DNA of 16,761 bases from Alphaproteobacteria bacterium (lineage in GTDB: Bacteria; Pseudomonadota; Alphaproteobacteria; Rickettsiales; JAIXRX01): assembly GCA_027485005.1 (NCBI GenBank), contig JAIXRX010000192.1, forward strand, positions 1 through 16,761, given 5' to 3'. Below the pieces are notes generated by a model. The model was not told the origin of the DNA and did not search any database. It saw nothing but the letters and a program-made list of their open reading frames with translations. Each line of letters begins with the position of its first letter. The first letter of the stretch is position 1. Position numbers and translations under genes: made by a program. Positions 1 through 6,778 of the stretch are shown here, one piece after another.

Positions 1-305
1 TCCATCTCGATGACGTCCACATTGCGGTCGGCGGCAATGGAGGTGCATTGGGTGCACACGCCGCATGGGGCGATGGTGGGGCCGCCTTTGCCGTCTTCAC
101 CAATGCAATTAAGGGCGCGGGCGATAATACGGGCGGTGGTGGTTTTGCCAATCCCACGAATCCCTGTGAGCAAAAAAGCGTGTGCAACGCGGTTGCTGGC
201 AATGGCGTTAGAAAGGGTGCGCACCAGAACATCTTGGCCAATCAATTCCGAAAAGTTAATCGGGCGATATTTACGGGCTAAAACGCGATAAGCGGCGGCA
301 GTCAT
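1..305 (-). CDS. dnaX: DNA polymerase III gamma/tau subunit, N-terminal part (cut by window edge)
   Basis: This is the clamp-loader ATPase of the replicative polymerase. Reading the minus strand from an ATG at 305 gives 101 codons without a stop up to the window edge, so the rest of the gene lies outside. The N-terminus (MTAAAYRVLARKYRP, then FSELIGQD) is the classic DnaX opening. A Walker A loop, TGIRGIGKTT, sits at residues 47-56. The zinc-module cysteines follow as ALNC (Cys66) and the CGVCTQC cluster (Cys81, 84, 87). No strong Shine-Dalgarno is seen before the ATG. The SRP RNA gene lies about 40 nt upstream on the same strand, an ffs-dnaX order known from several bacterial groups. Length and C-terminal tau domains cannot be judged here. 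Identity is secure from the motifs. Confidence 0.95.
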   Translation of the reverse strand, partial: MTAAAYRVLARKYRPINFSELIGQDVLVRTLSNAIASNRVAHAFLLTGIRGIGKTTTARIIARALNCIGEDGKGGPTIAPCGVCTQCTSIAADRNVDVIEM

Positions 306-346
306 CTGGCGGTTCTACTCTTGGTTCTGGGCTTTTTTTATGCTGA

Positions 347-441
347 GAGCGGTTGAGAGCGACCCGACAGCCACTTCATGTTGGCTGCTTCCTCTCGGAC
401 CTGACCAGGTGCACAAAACGCGTCGCCCACTCCCAACCGTG
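347..441 (-). ncRNA. ffs: Signal recognition particle RNA, small bacterial (4.5S) type
   Basis: The minus strand carries the near-invariant SRP domain IV core: GGTCAGGTCC, a GNRA tetraloop GAGA (plus-strand 393-396), then GGAAGCAGCC. This is the site that binds the M domain of Ffh. The two ends pair: 430-439 with 350-359 gives ten consecutive pairs with one G-U, which closes a single long hairpin as expected for the 4.5S type. The ends given are estimates from this closing helix and the promoter; either could be off by a few bases. No T-run follows on the minus strand, so read-through into dnaX is possible. The RNA works with Ffh in co-translational targeting of membrane proteins. Confidence 0.93.
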
Positions 442-445
442 ACCC

Positions 446-473
446 ACTATAACCATCTCTGGCGCGGGCGCAA
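446..473 (-). promoter_or_regulatory. Putative sigma70-type promoter of the SRP RNA gene
   Basis: Reading the minus strand, a -35-like TTGCGC (plus 468-473) and a -10-like TATAGT (plus 446-451) are separated by 16 nt. The predicted start about 7 nt further on falls at the beginning of the SRP RNA closing helix, which supports the assignment. This is consensus matching only. Confidence 0.5.
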
Positions 474-511
474 GAGGGGAGTGAGGGGGATGTTGTTGAT
501 GATTCTCAGCC

Positions 512-538
512 TGTAAAGGCTTTACATTTGCCATGTAA
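512..538 (+). promoter_or_regulatory. Cluster of three TGTAA half-sites: putative operator in the ffs/ftsK intergenic region
   Basis: Two perfect inverted repeats share a central arm. TGTAAA-GGC-TTTACA occupies 512-526, and TTACAT-(5 nt)-ATGTAA occupies 522-538. The pattern is therefore TGTAA on the plus strand at 512, its complement at 522-526, and TGTAA again at 534; the two plus-strand copies start 22 bp apart, close to two helical turns. The array overlaps the putative -35 and spacer of the ftsK promoter. I do not recognise the binding protein. Confidence 0.4.
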
Positions 539-549
539 CCCACTAATTT
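521..549 (+). promoter_or_regulatory. Putative promoter of ftsK
   Basis: TTTACA (521-526) and TAATTT (544-549) are separated by exactly 17 nt, a reasonable sigma70-type match. The expected start near 556 leaves a leader of about 20 nt containing the GAGGG ribosome-binding site. The -35 hexamer is one arm of an inverted repeat. Confidence 0.5.
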
Positions 550-577
550 CACATGCAAAATAACCTTGAGGGTAAGC

Positions 578-2944
578 ATGGCCAAAAAGCGCACCTATGC
601 GTCGGATGAATTTGAAGGATTTTCGCGTCGCCGTTTGAGCGAATTAGCGGGGCTGCTGGTGTGCGCTTTAGCGGTATTTATTGCAGTGGCAATGTTGTCA
701 TATCATCCCGCTGATCCAGGCTGGAACGTGGCGTCGCATCAACCGGTTTATAATTTAGCAGGCAAAACGGGGGCTTTTGTAGCGGACCTACTGCGCCAAG
801 TCATGGGGTACGCCCCGATTCTTGCTTCTCTTACTCTACTTGCTTGGGGCTGGCGTTTTTTCACGGCGCGTAAACTCACGCATTTTGGGCTGCGTTTAGC
901 GGCACTGCTTAGTGCATTGGCGCTGGCGGCTATGGCGCTACAGGGAATAGCGGGTTTGGGAGAGCCAACCCCTGCGACTGGTGCGGCTGGTGGAGCCATT
1001 GGACGATTAGTTGCATTGGAATTGTGGAAAACCCCGTTGCAACTGGTAGTGCCAGCATTGGCCGCTGTGCTGGTTTGGCCGATACTTTACTATGCGGCAG
1101 CATTGCGCCGTGAAGAATGGCTTGCTGTGTGGCGCGGCGTAATAAGAATCATCACGGGGATAATGTGGCTGTTGCAATCACTTCGCCCTGCGCGCTTGCG
1201 TGGCTTGACCTTTGACGATTACCGCGACGATGAGAATGATGAACCTAAAGAGGTATGGTGGAAACGATTGCTTGCGCGCTTTAAGAAAGATGAAATGGAC
1301 GAAGTTGTGCCGCGCCGCCGTGGTCCTATGCTTGAGTTGGACGATGATGATGAATATGACTATGATGAGGAGGACGAAGGCGAGGAAGAAGAGGAAGAGC
1401 AGCGCCCACGCAAAAAGCGTAAAAAGCCAGCACAAACCTCGATGAGCCTGCGTACGGGGCATTTTGAATTGCCTAGCACTGATATGCTGAGCCTGCCGAA
1501 AAAGCAGAAAAAAAGTAAAACAGATGAAGAGGCACTCGCGCAAAATGCCCGTTTACTTGAAACTGTGTTGCAAGATTTTGGTGTGAAGGGCGAGATTACC
1601 AAAGTCCGCCCTGGTCCTGTGGTAACGCTGTATGAATTAGAGCCAGCCGCTGGCACCCGTTCGTCGCGTGTGGTTGGTTTATCGGACGACATTGCCCGCT
1701 CCATGAGCTCTATTTCTGCACGTATCGCCCCGATTCCTGGCCGTAATGCAATTGGTATTGAATTGCCGAATGTGACGCGAGAAACGGTATTTCTACGGGA
1801 TCTTTTTGAAGATCCAGAATTTGAACAGTCGGAAATGAAATTACCACTAGCCCTTGGCCGTGATATTGGTGGAGCGCCAATTATTGCCGACTTGGCGAAA
1901 ATGCCGCATTTGCTGGTAGCCGGAACAACAGGTTCGGGTAAATCAGTTGCAATCAATACGATGATTGCATCACTTCTATATAAATATACGCCTGAAGAAT
2001 GTAAGTTCATCATGATTGATCCAAAAATGCTTGAGCTTTCGATTTATGACGACATTCCGCATTTGTTGACTCCGGTCGTGACCGAGCCGCACAAAGCTGT
2101 GGTGGCGTTGAAGTGGATTGTGAAAGAAATGGAAAATCGCTACCGTTTAATGTCCACGCAAAGCGTGCGGAATGTAGAAGGATATAATAAACGCATCACT
2201 GAAGCGAAGCGCCACGGCGAGCGCCTGACGCGTAATGTGCAAACTGGCTTTGATCCTAATAGTGGCCAGGCGATTTATGAAGAGCAGGAATTGGATATGA
2301 ACCCGCTGCCATTTATTGTGGTGGTAGTGGATGAGATGGCCGATTTGATGATGACAGCGGGGAAAGAAATTGAAAGCTCGATTCAGCGCTTGGCGCAGAT
2401 GGCACGCGCGGCAGGGATTCATATTATCATGGCCACACAACGCCCTTCTGTGGATGTGATTACCGGCGTGATTAAAGCCAACTTCCCAACCCGTATCAGC
2501 TTTCAAGTGACCTCGCGCATTGATAGCCGCACTATTCTTGGAGAGCAGGGCGCAGAGCAATTATTGGGGCAGGGTGACATGCTGTTTATGGCGGGTGGTG
2601 GTCGTATTTCACGCGTGCATGGCCCGTTTGTTAGTGATGCAGAAGTTGAAGCGATTGTGACCCATCTAAAAGCGCAAGGCGAACCAGTATATATTGAAGA
2701 TGTGACGCGCGATGAAGAGGAAGAGTTGGCGCTGGTGGGTGAGGATGAAGATGATGATGACCGTGAGCTTTATGAGCAGGCAGTTGCTATTGTACTCAAA
2801 GATCAAAAAGCATCCACCAGCTATATTCAGCGTTGTTTGAAAATTGGATATAATCGTGCTGCCCGTTTGATTGATAAAATGGAGCGCGAGAACATTGTAG
2901 GTCCTGCAAATCATGTGGGAAAACGTGAGGTATTACGTCGATGA
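578..2944 (+). CDS. ftsK: DNA translocase FtsK
   Basis: FtsK is a septum-anchored hexameric DNA pump that clears chromosome termini and activates XerCD recombination at dif. The product is 788 aa. It has four clear membrane segments (about residues 24-42, 77-95, 104-126 and 153-175) and a fifth weaker hydrophobic stretch near 186-201. A charged linker runs from about 212 to 330. The motor domain has Walker A GTTGSGKS at 449-456 and Walker B VVVVDE ending at D585-E586, followed by the MATQRPSVDVITG segment. The C-terminal gamma winged-helix domain (about 726-788) reads DNA polarity signals. The ATG at 578 is preferred over an in-frame TTG at 566 because GAGGG sits just upstream of it. The stop overlaps the lolA ATG by 4 nt. 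The linker contains a long Asp/Glu run (about 254-274) followed by an Arg/Lys-rich stretch. Confidence 0.96.
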   Translation: MAKKRTYASDEFEGFSRRRLSELAGLLVCALAVFIAVAMLSYHPADPGWNVASHQPVYNLAGKTGAFVADLLRQVMGYAPILASLTLLAWGWRFFTARKLTHFGLRLAALLSALALAAMALQGIAGLGEPTPATGAAGGAIGRLVALELWKTPLQLVVPALAAVLVWPILYYAAALRREEWLAVWRGVIRIITGIMWLLQSLRPARLRGLTFDDYRDDENDEPKEVWWKRLLARFKKDEMDEVVPRRRGPMLELDDDDEYDYDEEDEGEEEEEEQRPRKKRKKPAQTSMSLRTGHFELPSTDMLSLPKKQKKSKTDEEALAQNARLLETVLQDFGVKGEITKVRPGPVVTLYELEPAAGTRSSRVVGLSDDIARSMSSISARIAPIPGRNAIGIELPNVTRETVFLRDLFEDPEFEQSEMKLPLALGRDIGGAPIIADLAKMPHLLVAGTTGSGKSVAINTMIASLLYKYTPEECKFIMIDPKMLELSIYDDIPHLLTPVVTEPHKAVVALKWIVKEMENRYRLMSTQSVRNVEGYNKRITEAKRHGERLTRNVQTGFDPNSGQAIYEEQELDMNPLPFIVVVVDEMADLMMTAGKEIESSIQRLAQMARAAGIHIIMATQRPSVDVITGVIKANFPTRISFQVTSRIDSRTILGEQGAEQLLGQGDMLFMAGGGRISRVHGPFVSDAEVEAIVTHLKAQGEPVYIEDVTRDEEEELALVGEDEDDDDRELYEQAVAIVLKDQKASTSYIQRCLKIGYNRAARLIDKMERENIVGPANHVGKREVLRR

Positions 2945-3600
2945 AAATAACTGCTCTAACCACTTTGTTGATGGCGACTACGCTGTGGGTTGCGCCTATT
3001 TATGCAGAGGTGGAATCCGCTAAGGCGGACATACCAGTAACCACGGCTGATCTTAAAAAAGATAAAGATATTGCAAGTGTTGAGCGTTATCTTACCAACA
3101 TCAGCACCATTGTCTCTGACTTTGTACAAGTGGCTCCCGACGGCTCACTCTCTAGTGGAAAAATGTTTATCAAGCGCCCTAAAAAAATGCGATGGGTATA
3201 CGACCCTCCTACACCGATTATCATGAATACACGTGGAAATTTCCTAACTTATTATGATTTTGATCTGAAACAGGTAAGTGACATTCCGCTGGATTCTACG
3301 CTTTTGAGTTTTTTTGCACAAACGAACATCAAATTTGGCGAGACAGTCAAAGTGGTGGAATTCAAAAAAGACGAAGCGGTATGGCGGATTGCGTTGGTGC
3401 AGGCGAATACGCCAGAAAATGGCAAGCTGACAATGGAATTTACAACGAAGCCACTCACGCTACGCAATTTTAAGGTGAAGGATGCGCAAGGGCAAGAAAC
3501 CACTATTTCGCTCAATCATGCACGATTTGACGTGCCATTGGACGATGCTGTTTTTGCATTCCAGGACCCACGTATTCTCAAAAATGCACCAAAACGCTAA
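2941..3600 (+). CDS. lolA: Outer-membrane lipoprotein carrier protein LolA
   Basis: LolA is a periplasmic chaperone that takes lipoproteins from the LolCDE transporter and carries them to the outer membrane. The 219-aa product opens with a signal peptide (MKITALTTLLMATTLWVAPIYA) with likely cleavage after Ala22. The mature part shows family hallmarks: SDFVQ (59-63), the GKMFIKRP...MRWVYDPP block (73-90), and a LTYYDFDLKQVSDIPLDST stretch (102-120). Length is typical of the family. Its ATG overlaps the ftsK stop (ATGA), so the two are translationally coupled; the ftsK-lolA order is common in alphaproteobacteria. Two candidate clients, small lipoproteins, are encoded at the far end of this window. 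No clear terminator follows. Confidence 0.92.
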   Translation: MKITALTTLLMATTLWVAPIYAEVESAKADIPVTTADLKKDKDIASVERYLTNISTIVSDFVQVAPDGSLSSGKMFIKRPKKMRWVYDPPTPIIMNTRGNFLTYYDFDLKQVSDIPLDSTLLSFFAQTNIKFGETVKVVEFKKDEAVWRIALVQANTPENGKLTMEFTTKPLTLRNFKVKDAQGQETTISLNHARFDVPLDDAVFAFQDPRILKNAPKR

Positions 3601-3711
3601 GGTTTTCAAAGGCATTGGATGATGCATAAAAATGTCATCAAATCTTAACACACAAGCAGCTATCACTCTGATATTCCATGCTCATCGAATAAATTTTAAG
3701 GAGATGAAGCC

Positions 3712-3927
3712 ATGCATGCAAGTGAAGTTTTACACGATAATACCAAGGCGTTGCTTGAAGAGATTCTTGGGTCCTCTAAGGCGTATATTAAACCCGTGGT
3801 AGAAGAGAAAGGCCGTATGTTTGGTATGTTTGCCAGCGATGGTACTCAGCTTGCTTCCTTCGATAGTTACGAAGCAGCTTATTCCGCTGCAAGAATCTTC
3901 GAGCTAGATGCGGTGGCATTACATTAG
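3712..3927 (+). CDS. Small DUF1150-type protein of unknown function
   Basis: A 71-aa protein preceded by an excellent ribosome-binding site (AAGGAG, about 8 nt before the ATG). The body matches my memory of DUF1150, a small family largely confined to alphaproteobacteria: a YIKPV motif (residues 25-29), then ASDGTQLASF (41-50), then EAAYSAARIFELDAVALH (54-71), where the family usually ends in a similar LEPVSVH-like tail. The function is not established. There is no signal peptide or membrane segment, and it is probably cytoplasmic. The gene stands alone, 111 nt after lolA and ending before a strong bidirectional terminator. The family assignment is from recall, not a search. Confidence 0.75.
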   Translation: MHASEVLHDNTKALLEEILGSSKAYIKPVVEEKGRMFGMFASDGTQLASFDSYEAAYSAARIFELDAVALH

Positions 3928-3982
3928 ATTTTACTTTTTATCACACAGGGATTCTGTGGCTTGAGATTGCAAAAAAGAAAAA

Positions 3983-4011
3983 GGGAGCTCTTTTGAGCTC
4001 CCAGTGTTTTT
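3983..4011. terminator. Bidirectional rho-independent terminator between convergent genes
   Basis: A perfect 8-bp stem, GGGAGCTC/GAGCTCCC, with a TTTT loop (3983-4002). On the plus strand a T-run follows within a few bases (4007-4011), ending the DUF1150-type gene. On the minus strand the flanking A-rich tract (about 3971-3982) becomes a T-rich tail, ending the convergent histone-like gene. Confidence 0.88.
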
Positions 4012-4050
4012 CTACTTCTTTGTATTATTTTTGGGATGTTTTGAATGCTC

Positions 4051-4368
4051 TTAGTTGCTAGCAATAGGAGATGCTGCAGCTGCTTTTGCTACTAAACGCA
4101 AAGATGGTTTAGATTTAGAAGCAATTTTAGGAGCGGCTTTCTTAGCTACTGCTTTTTTAGCAGCAGGTTTTTTAGCAACAGCTTTTTTAGCTACTGGCTT
4201 TTTAGCTACTGCTTTTTTAGCAGCAGGTTTTTTAGCTACTGCTTTTTTAGCTACTGGCTTCTTAGCAACAACTTTTTTCGCTACTACTTTTTTAGCAGCA
4301 GGTTTTTTTGCTACTGCTTTTTTAGCAGCAGGTTTCTTCGCGGTGGTTTTCTTTTTAGTAACAGCCAT
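4051..4368 (-). CDS. Lysine/alanine-rich histone H1-like protein
   Basis: A very basic, low-complexity protein of 105 aa, expected to bind DNA non-specifically in the nucleoid. After a short start (MAVTKKKTT), residues 10-79 are 14 consecutive pentapeptides of the form AKKxx (AKKPA, AKKAV, AKKVV, AKKPV, AKKAA), resembling the C-terminal tail of histone H1 and bacterial H1-like or AlgP-type proteins. The C-terminal 26 residues leave the repeat (KIASKSKPSLRLVAKAAAAS). The ATG at 4368 is chosen over one 12 nt upstream because GGAGGG lies 4 nt before it. No globular domain, signal or membrane segment is present. It is convergent with the DUF1150-type gene and shares its terminator. A regulatory role is possible but unproven. 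Confidence 0.85.
   Translation of the reverse strand: MAVTKKKTTAKKPAAKKAVAKKPAAKKVVAKKVVAKKPVAKKAVAKKPAAKKAVAKKPVAKKAVAKKPAAKKAVAKKAAPKIASKSKPSLRLVAKAAAASPIASN
4132..4341 (-). repeat. Degenerate 15-bp tandem coding repeats (14 AKKxx units)
   Basis: Fourteen in-frame 15-bp units encode AKKxx pentapeptides. Several 30-bp and longer stretches recur with few changes, for example blocks built of TTTTTTAGCAGCAGG and TTTTTTAGCTACTGG on the plus strand. Such arrays can change copy number by slippage or recombination while staying in frame. Confidence 0.85.
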
Positions 4369-4726
4369 TTTTCCCTCCAAGGAAAGTTTTGTAAAAATTG
4401 AACATCTCCATCTAAATATATTTTCACTAATAAATCATTAACAACCGACATCAGATTTTTTGTTTTGAAAAAAAACATGCGTTTTGAAAAACGCTTGTGA
4501 TTATTTTGCAACGAATTTTATATTCGCTTCACTGCATACTTAAAATAATATTATAAAAACATAATATATATTTCTGCTGTGTGTGTTGTTAAAAATATTT
4601 TCTTTGTTTTTCTTTTCTTAGCAAGAATGAGCGGGGCTTTTATTTGTAAATAGATAAAAGATTTTGGTTAACAAAACCATTGTTTCAAGATACAAACGCA
4701 GCATTCATTTTCTGAAATTGGTGGTT
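4369..4726. other. AT-rich intergenic region between histone-like gene and murA
   Basis: About 358 nt without a credible gene. The left edge holds the ribosome-binding site and a possible promoter of the histone-like gene. The rest is strikingly AT-rich, with many short T and A runs, and should contain the murA promoter, but I see no convincing -35/-10 pair for it. A short inverted repeat, TGGTT-(5 nt)-AACCA, lies near 4665-4679. Reading frames here are short and lack ribosome-binding sites. Confidence 0.6.
4415..4444 (-). promoter_or_regulatory. Possible promoter of the histone-like gene
   Basis: On the minus strand TTGTTA (plus 4439-4444) and TATATT (plus 4415-4420) are 18 nt apart, about 45 nt upstream of the start codon. 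The surroundings are AT-rich, so chance matches are likely. Confidence 0.35.
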
Positions 4727-5998
4727 ATGGACAAAATTGTGATTGAAGGGGGCGCGAGCCTCAATGGTGTGATTCCAATCAGTGGCGCAAAAAATGCAGT
4801 GCTTCCATTATTGGCAGCAAGCCTGTTGACGCCGGAAGCGCTGCGCTTGCGCAACGTACCGCAATTGGCGGATGTGCGGACGATGGCGAAGTTGCTTGCG
4901 CAACACGGCGCAGACGTTTCGCCGCTTGCCAATGGCGAGATGACGATTACTGCCAAGGACATTTCCAACTTGGTGGCTCCCTATGATTTAGTGCGCACCA
5001 TGCGCGCGTCCGTTTTGGTGCTTGGGCCATTGGTGGCCCGCTTTGGGCAGGCGCGCGTGTCTTTGCCCGGCGGCTGCGCCATCGGCACCCGTCCGATTGA
5101 TTTGCATTTGCATGCGCTAGAAAAAATGGGCGCGGAGATTGTCTTGGATGCGGGCTATGTCGAAGCGCGCGCACCGAATGGCTTAAAAGGCGCAGACATT
5201 GTGTTTGAAAAAGTATCTGTCGGTGCCACCGAAAATATTTTGATGGCAGCAGCACTCGCCAAAGGCACGACACGTTTGCGCAATGCCGCGCGTGAACCTG
5301 AAGTGAGCGACCTTGCCAATTGCTTAGTAAAAATGGGTGCGAAGATTGACGGCATTGGTCGTGGCACGATTGAGATTGAAGGCGTGGACGCGCTGCATGG
5401 TGCAGAGCATGCTGTGGTCGCTGACCGTATTGAAGCGGGCAGCTTTATTATTGCGGCGGGTTTAATCGGCGGGCAGGTGACGCTGCAAAACGCCCATGTC
5501 GATTTACTCCCTGGGGTGATTGATGTTTTAGATCAGATTGGGATTTCTGCCGTGCAAACCGATGCGGGGATTGAAGTGAAGCGCACGCGTGAAGCATTGC
5601 GCCCGCATGATATTCATACCCAGCCATTTCCGGGTTTCCCAACGGACATGCAAGCACAGATGATGGCGCTGCTTTCTTTGGCGGATGGTGCGAGCATGAT
5701 TTCTGAAACGATTTTCGAAAACCGCTTTATGCATGTGCCCGAACTGATTCGAATGGGTGCGGACATTCATATTGACGGGCATACCGCTTTGGTGCGCGGT
5801 GTAAAGAAGCTGAAAGGTGCCGAAGTGATGGCCACCGATTTGCGCGCCTCCTTCTCTTTGATTATTGCTGCTTTGGCGGCGGAAGGCACCACCCAGCTTC
5901 ACCGCGTCTATCACTTAGACCGTGGCTATGAAGCGATTGAACAAAAACTTTCTAATGTGGGCGCAAAAATCTGGCGCGAAAAAGAAAAGGCAGCATAA
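4727..5998 (+). CDS. murA: UDP-N-acetylglucosamine 1-carboxyvinyltransferase
   Basis: MurA transfers enolpyruvate from PEP to UDP-GlcNAc, the first committed step of peptidoglycan synthesis in the cytoplasm. The product is 423 aa, the usual length. It begins MDKIVIEGG, and the substrate-binding Lys22-Asn23 lie in SGAKNAVLPLL. The active-site loop LPGGCAIGTRPIDLH carries Cys117, the residue attacked by fosfomycin, so the enzyme is of the sensitive Cys type. FPTDMQAQ contains the catalytic Asp307, and DLRASFSL and YHLDRGYEAIE complete the conserved set. The reading frame extends upstream to 4664, but family alignment favours the ATG at 4727; the ribosome-binding site is weak. hisG starts 4 nt after the stop, so the two are probably co-transcribed. 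Confidence 0.97.
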   Translation: MDKIVIEGGASLNGVIPISGAKNAVLPLLAASLLTPEALRLRNVPQLADVRTMAKLLAQHGADVSPLANGEMTITAKDISNLVAPYDLVRTMRASVLVLGPLVARFGQARVSLPGGCAIGTRPIDLHLHALEKMGAEIVLDAGYVEARAPNGLKGADIVFEKVSVGATENILMAAALAKGTTRLRNAAREPEVSDLANCLVKMGAKIDGIGRGTIEIEGVDALHGAEHAVVADRIEAGSFIIAAGLIGGQVTLQNAHVDLLPGVIDVLDQIGISAVQTDAGIEVKRTREALRPHDIHTQPFPGFPTDMQAQMMALLSLADGASMISETIFENRFMHVPELIRMGADIHIDGHTALVRGVKKLKGAEVMATDLRASFSLIIAALAAEGTTQLHRVYHLDRGYEAIEQKLSNVGAKIWREKEKAA

Positions 5999-6002
5999 AC
6001 GC

Positions 6003-6659
6003 ATGAGCAAACCATTATTACTCGCGATTCCTAAAGGGCGAATCTTTGAAGAGGTGGCGCCGCTTTTTGCGCATGTGGGCATTATGCCTGAGCCCGATTT
6101 CTTTGACGAGAAAAGTCGCAAGCTGCGCTTTGCCACCAACCAGCCAGATATTGAAATGATTCGGGTGCGGAGTTTTGACGTGGCAACCTTTGTGGCGTTT
6201 GGCGCGGCGGACATAGGCATTTGTGGTAGCGACGTGTTGATGGAATTTGACTACCCAGAAATTTACGCGCCGCTGGATTTAGGAATTGGTACGTGCCGCC
6301 TCAGCATTGCTGCACCAGAAAATCTGCCAGACGCTGCGAATTGGCGCAACCTAAGCCACCTGCGCATTACGACGAAATATGTGCATGCGACGAAAACGTT
6401 TTTTGAACGCCACGGCGTGCAGGCGGAATGTATTAAGTTAAATGGTGCGATGGAGCTTGCGCCGCTGCTTTCGCTTTCACCTTATATTGTGGATTTGGTG
6501 AGCACGGGTAAAACGCTGGTGGCTAATGGTCTGCGTGAGTTGGAAGTGATGGCGGATATTTCATCGCGTTTGATTGTCAATCGCGTGGCGTTCAAAACTC
6601 GCGGCGCGCGGTTGGAAAAATTAGTGGATGGCTTTAAAGAGGCTGTTAACAATAAATAG
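6003..6659 (+). CDS. hisG: ATP phosphoribosyltransferase, short form
   Basis: HisG catalyses the first step of histidine synthesis, joining PRPP and ATP. The product is 218 aa. Visible motifs are LAIPKGRIFEE (7-17), FGAADIGICGSDVLME (66-81), RITTKYVHATKTFF (121-134) and the PRPP-binding loop VDLVSTGKTLVANGL (163-177). It stops after the second catalytic lobe and lacks the C-terminal regulatory domain of the long form, so it should be the HisG-S type. In known cases that form works in a complex with HisZ, a HisRS-like regulatory subunit; hisZ is not in this window. The frame stays open upstream inside murA, but the ATG at 6003, just past the murA stop, matches family N-termini. It lies in a plus-strand cluster with murA and hisD. 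Confidence 0.94.
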   Translation: MSKPLLLAIPKGRIFEEVAPLFAHVGIMPEPDFFDEKSRKLRFATNQPDIEMIRVRSFDVATFVAFGAADIGICGSDVLMEFDYPEIYAPLDLGIGTCRLSIAAPENLPDAANWRNLSHLRITTKYVHATKTFFERHGVQAECIKLNGAMELAPLLSLSPYIVDLVSTGKTLVANGLRELEVMADISSRLIVNRVAFKTRGARLEKLVDGFKEAVNNK

Positions 6660-6701
6660 GCTTTAGGTGGGCGAGGTCAGTAGGCCGAGCGAGCCTTCAG
6701 C

Positions 6702-6740
6702 AATCCCCATGTGAGCGCCAGATGGCGCGATAGCGGGGGT
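6702..6740. repeat. Inverted repeat / possible RNA hairpin between hisG and hisD
   Basis: An inner perfect palindrome, GCGCCA-GA-TGGCGC (6715-6728), is flanked by outer arms ATCCCC and GGGGGT that pair with one G-U. The hairpin sits in the 119-nt hisG-hisD gap, about 40 nt before the hisD start. There is no T-run, so it is not a standard terminator; it may affect mRNA processing or be a small interspersed palindrome. Confidence 0.45.
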
Positions 6741-6778
6741 AATCAAATAGGTTAGTAAACTGTAAAAAGGAAGAATAG

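Noticed and set aside
1360..2013. 217-codon minus-strand frame within ftsK
   Set aside because: It lies wholly inside the ftsK motor and linker coding region, is Ser-rich as antisense frames of acidic tracts are, and has no recognisable motif.
4132..4341. Regular repeats that might suggest a CRISPR array
   Set aside because: The units are 15 bp, adjacent without unique spacers, and keep one reading frame; they are protein-coding repeats.
4055..4441. Long reading frame opposite the histone-like gene, with repeated AFLATGFLA-like residues
   Set aside because: It is the complement of the AKKxx repeats. It has no ribosome-binding site and runs past the start of the real gene, whose GGAGGG site and terminator are clear.
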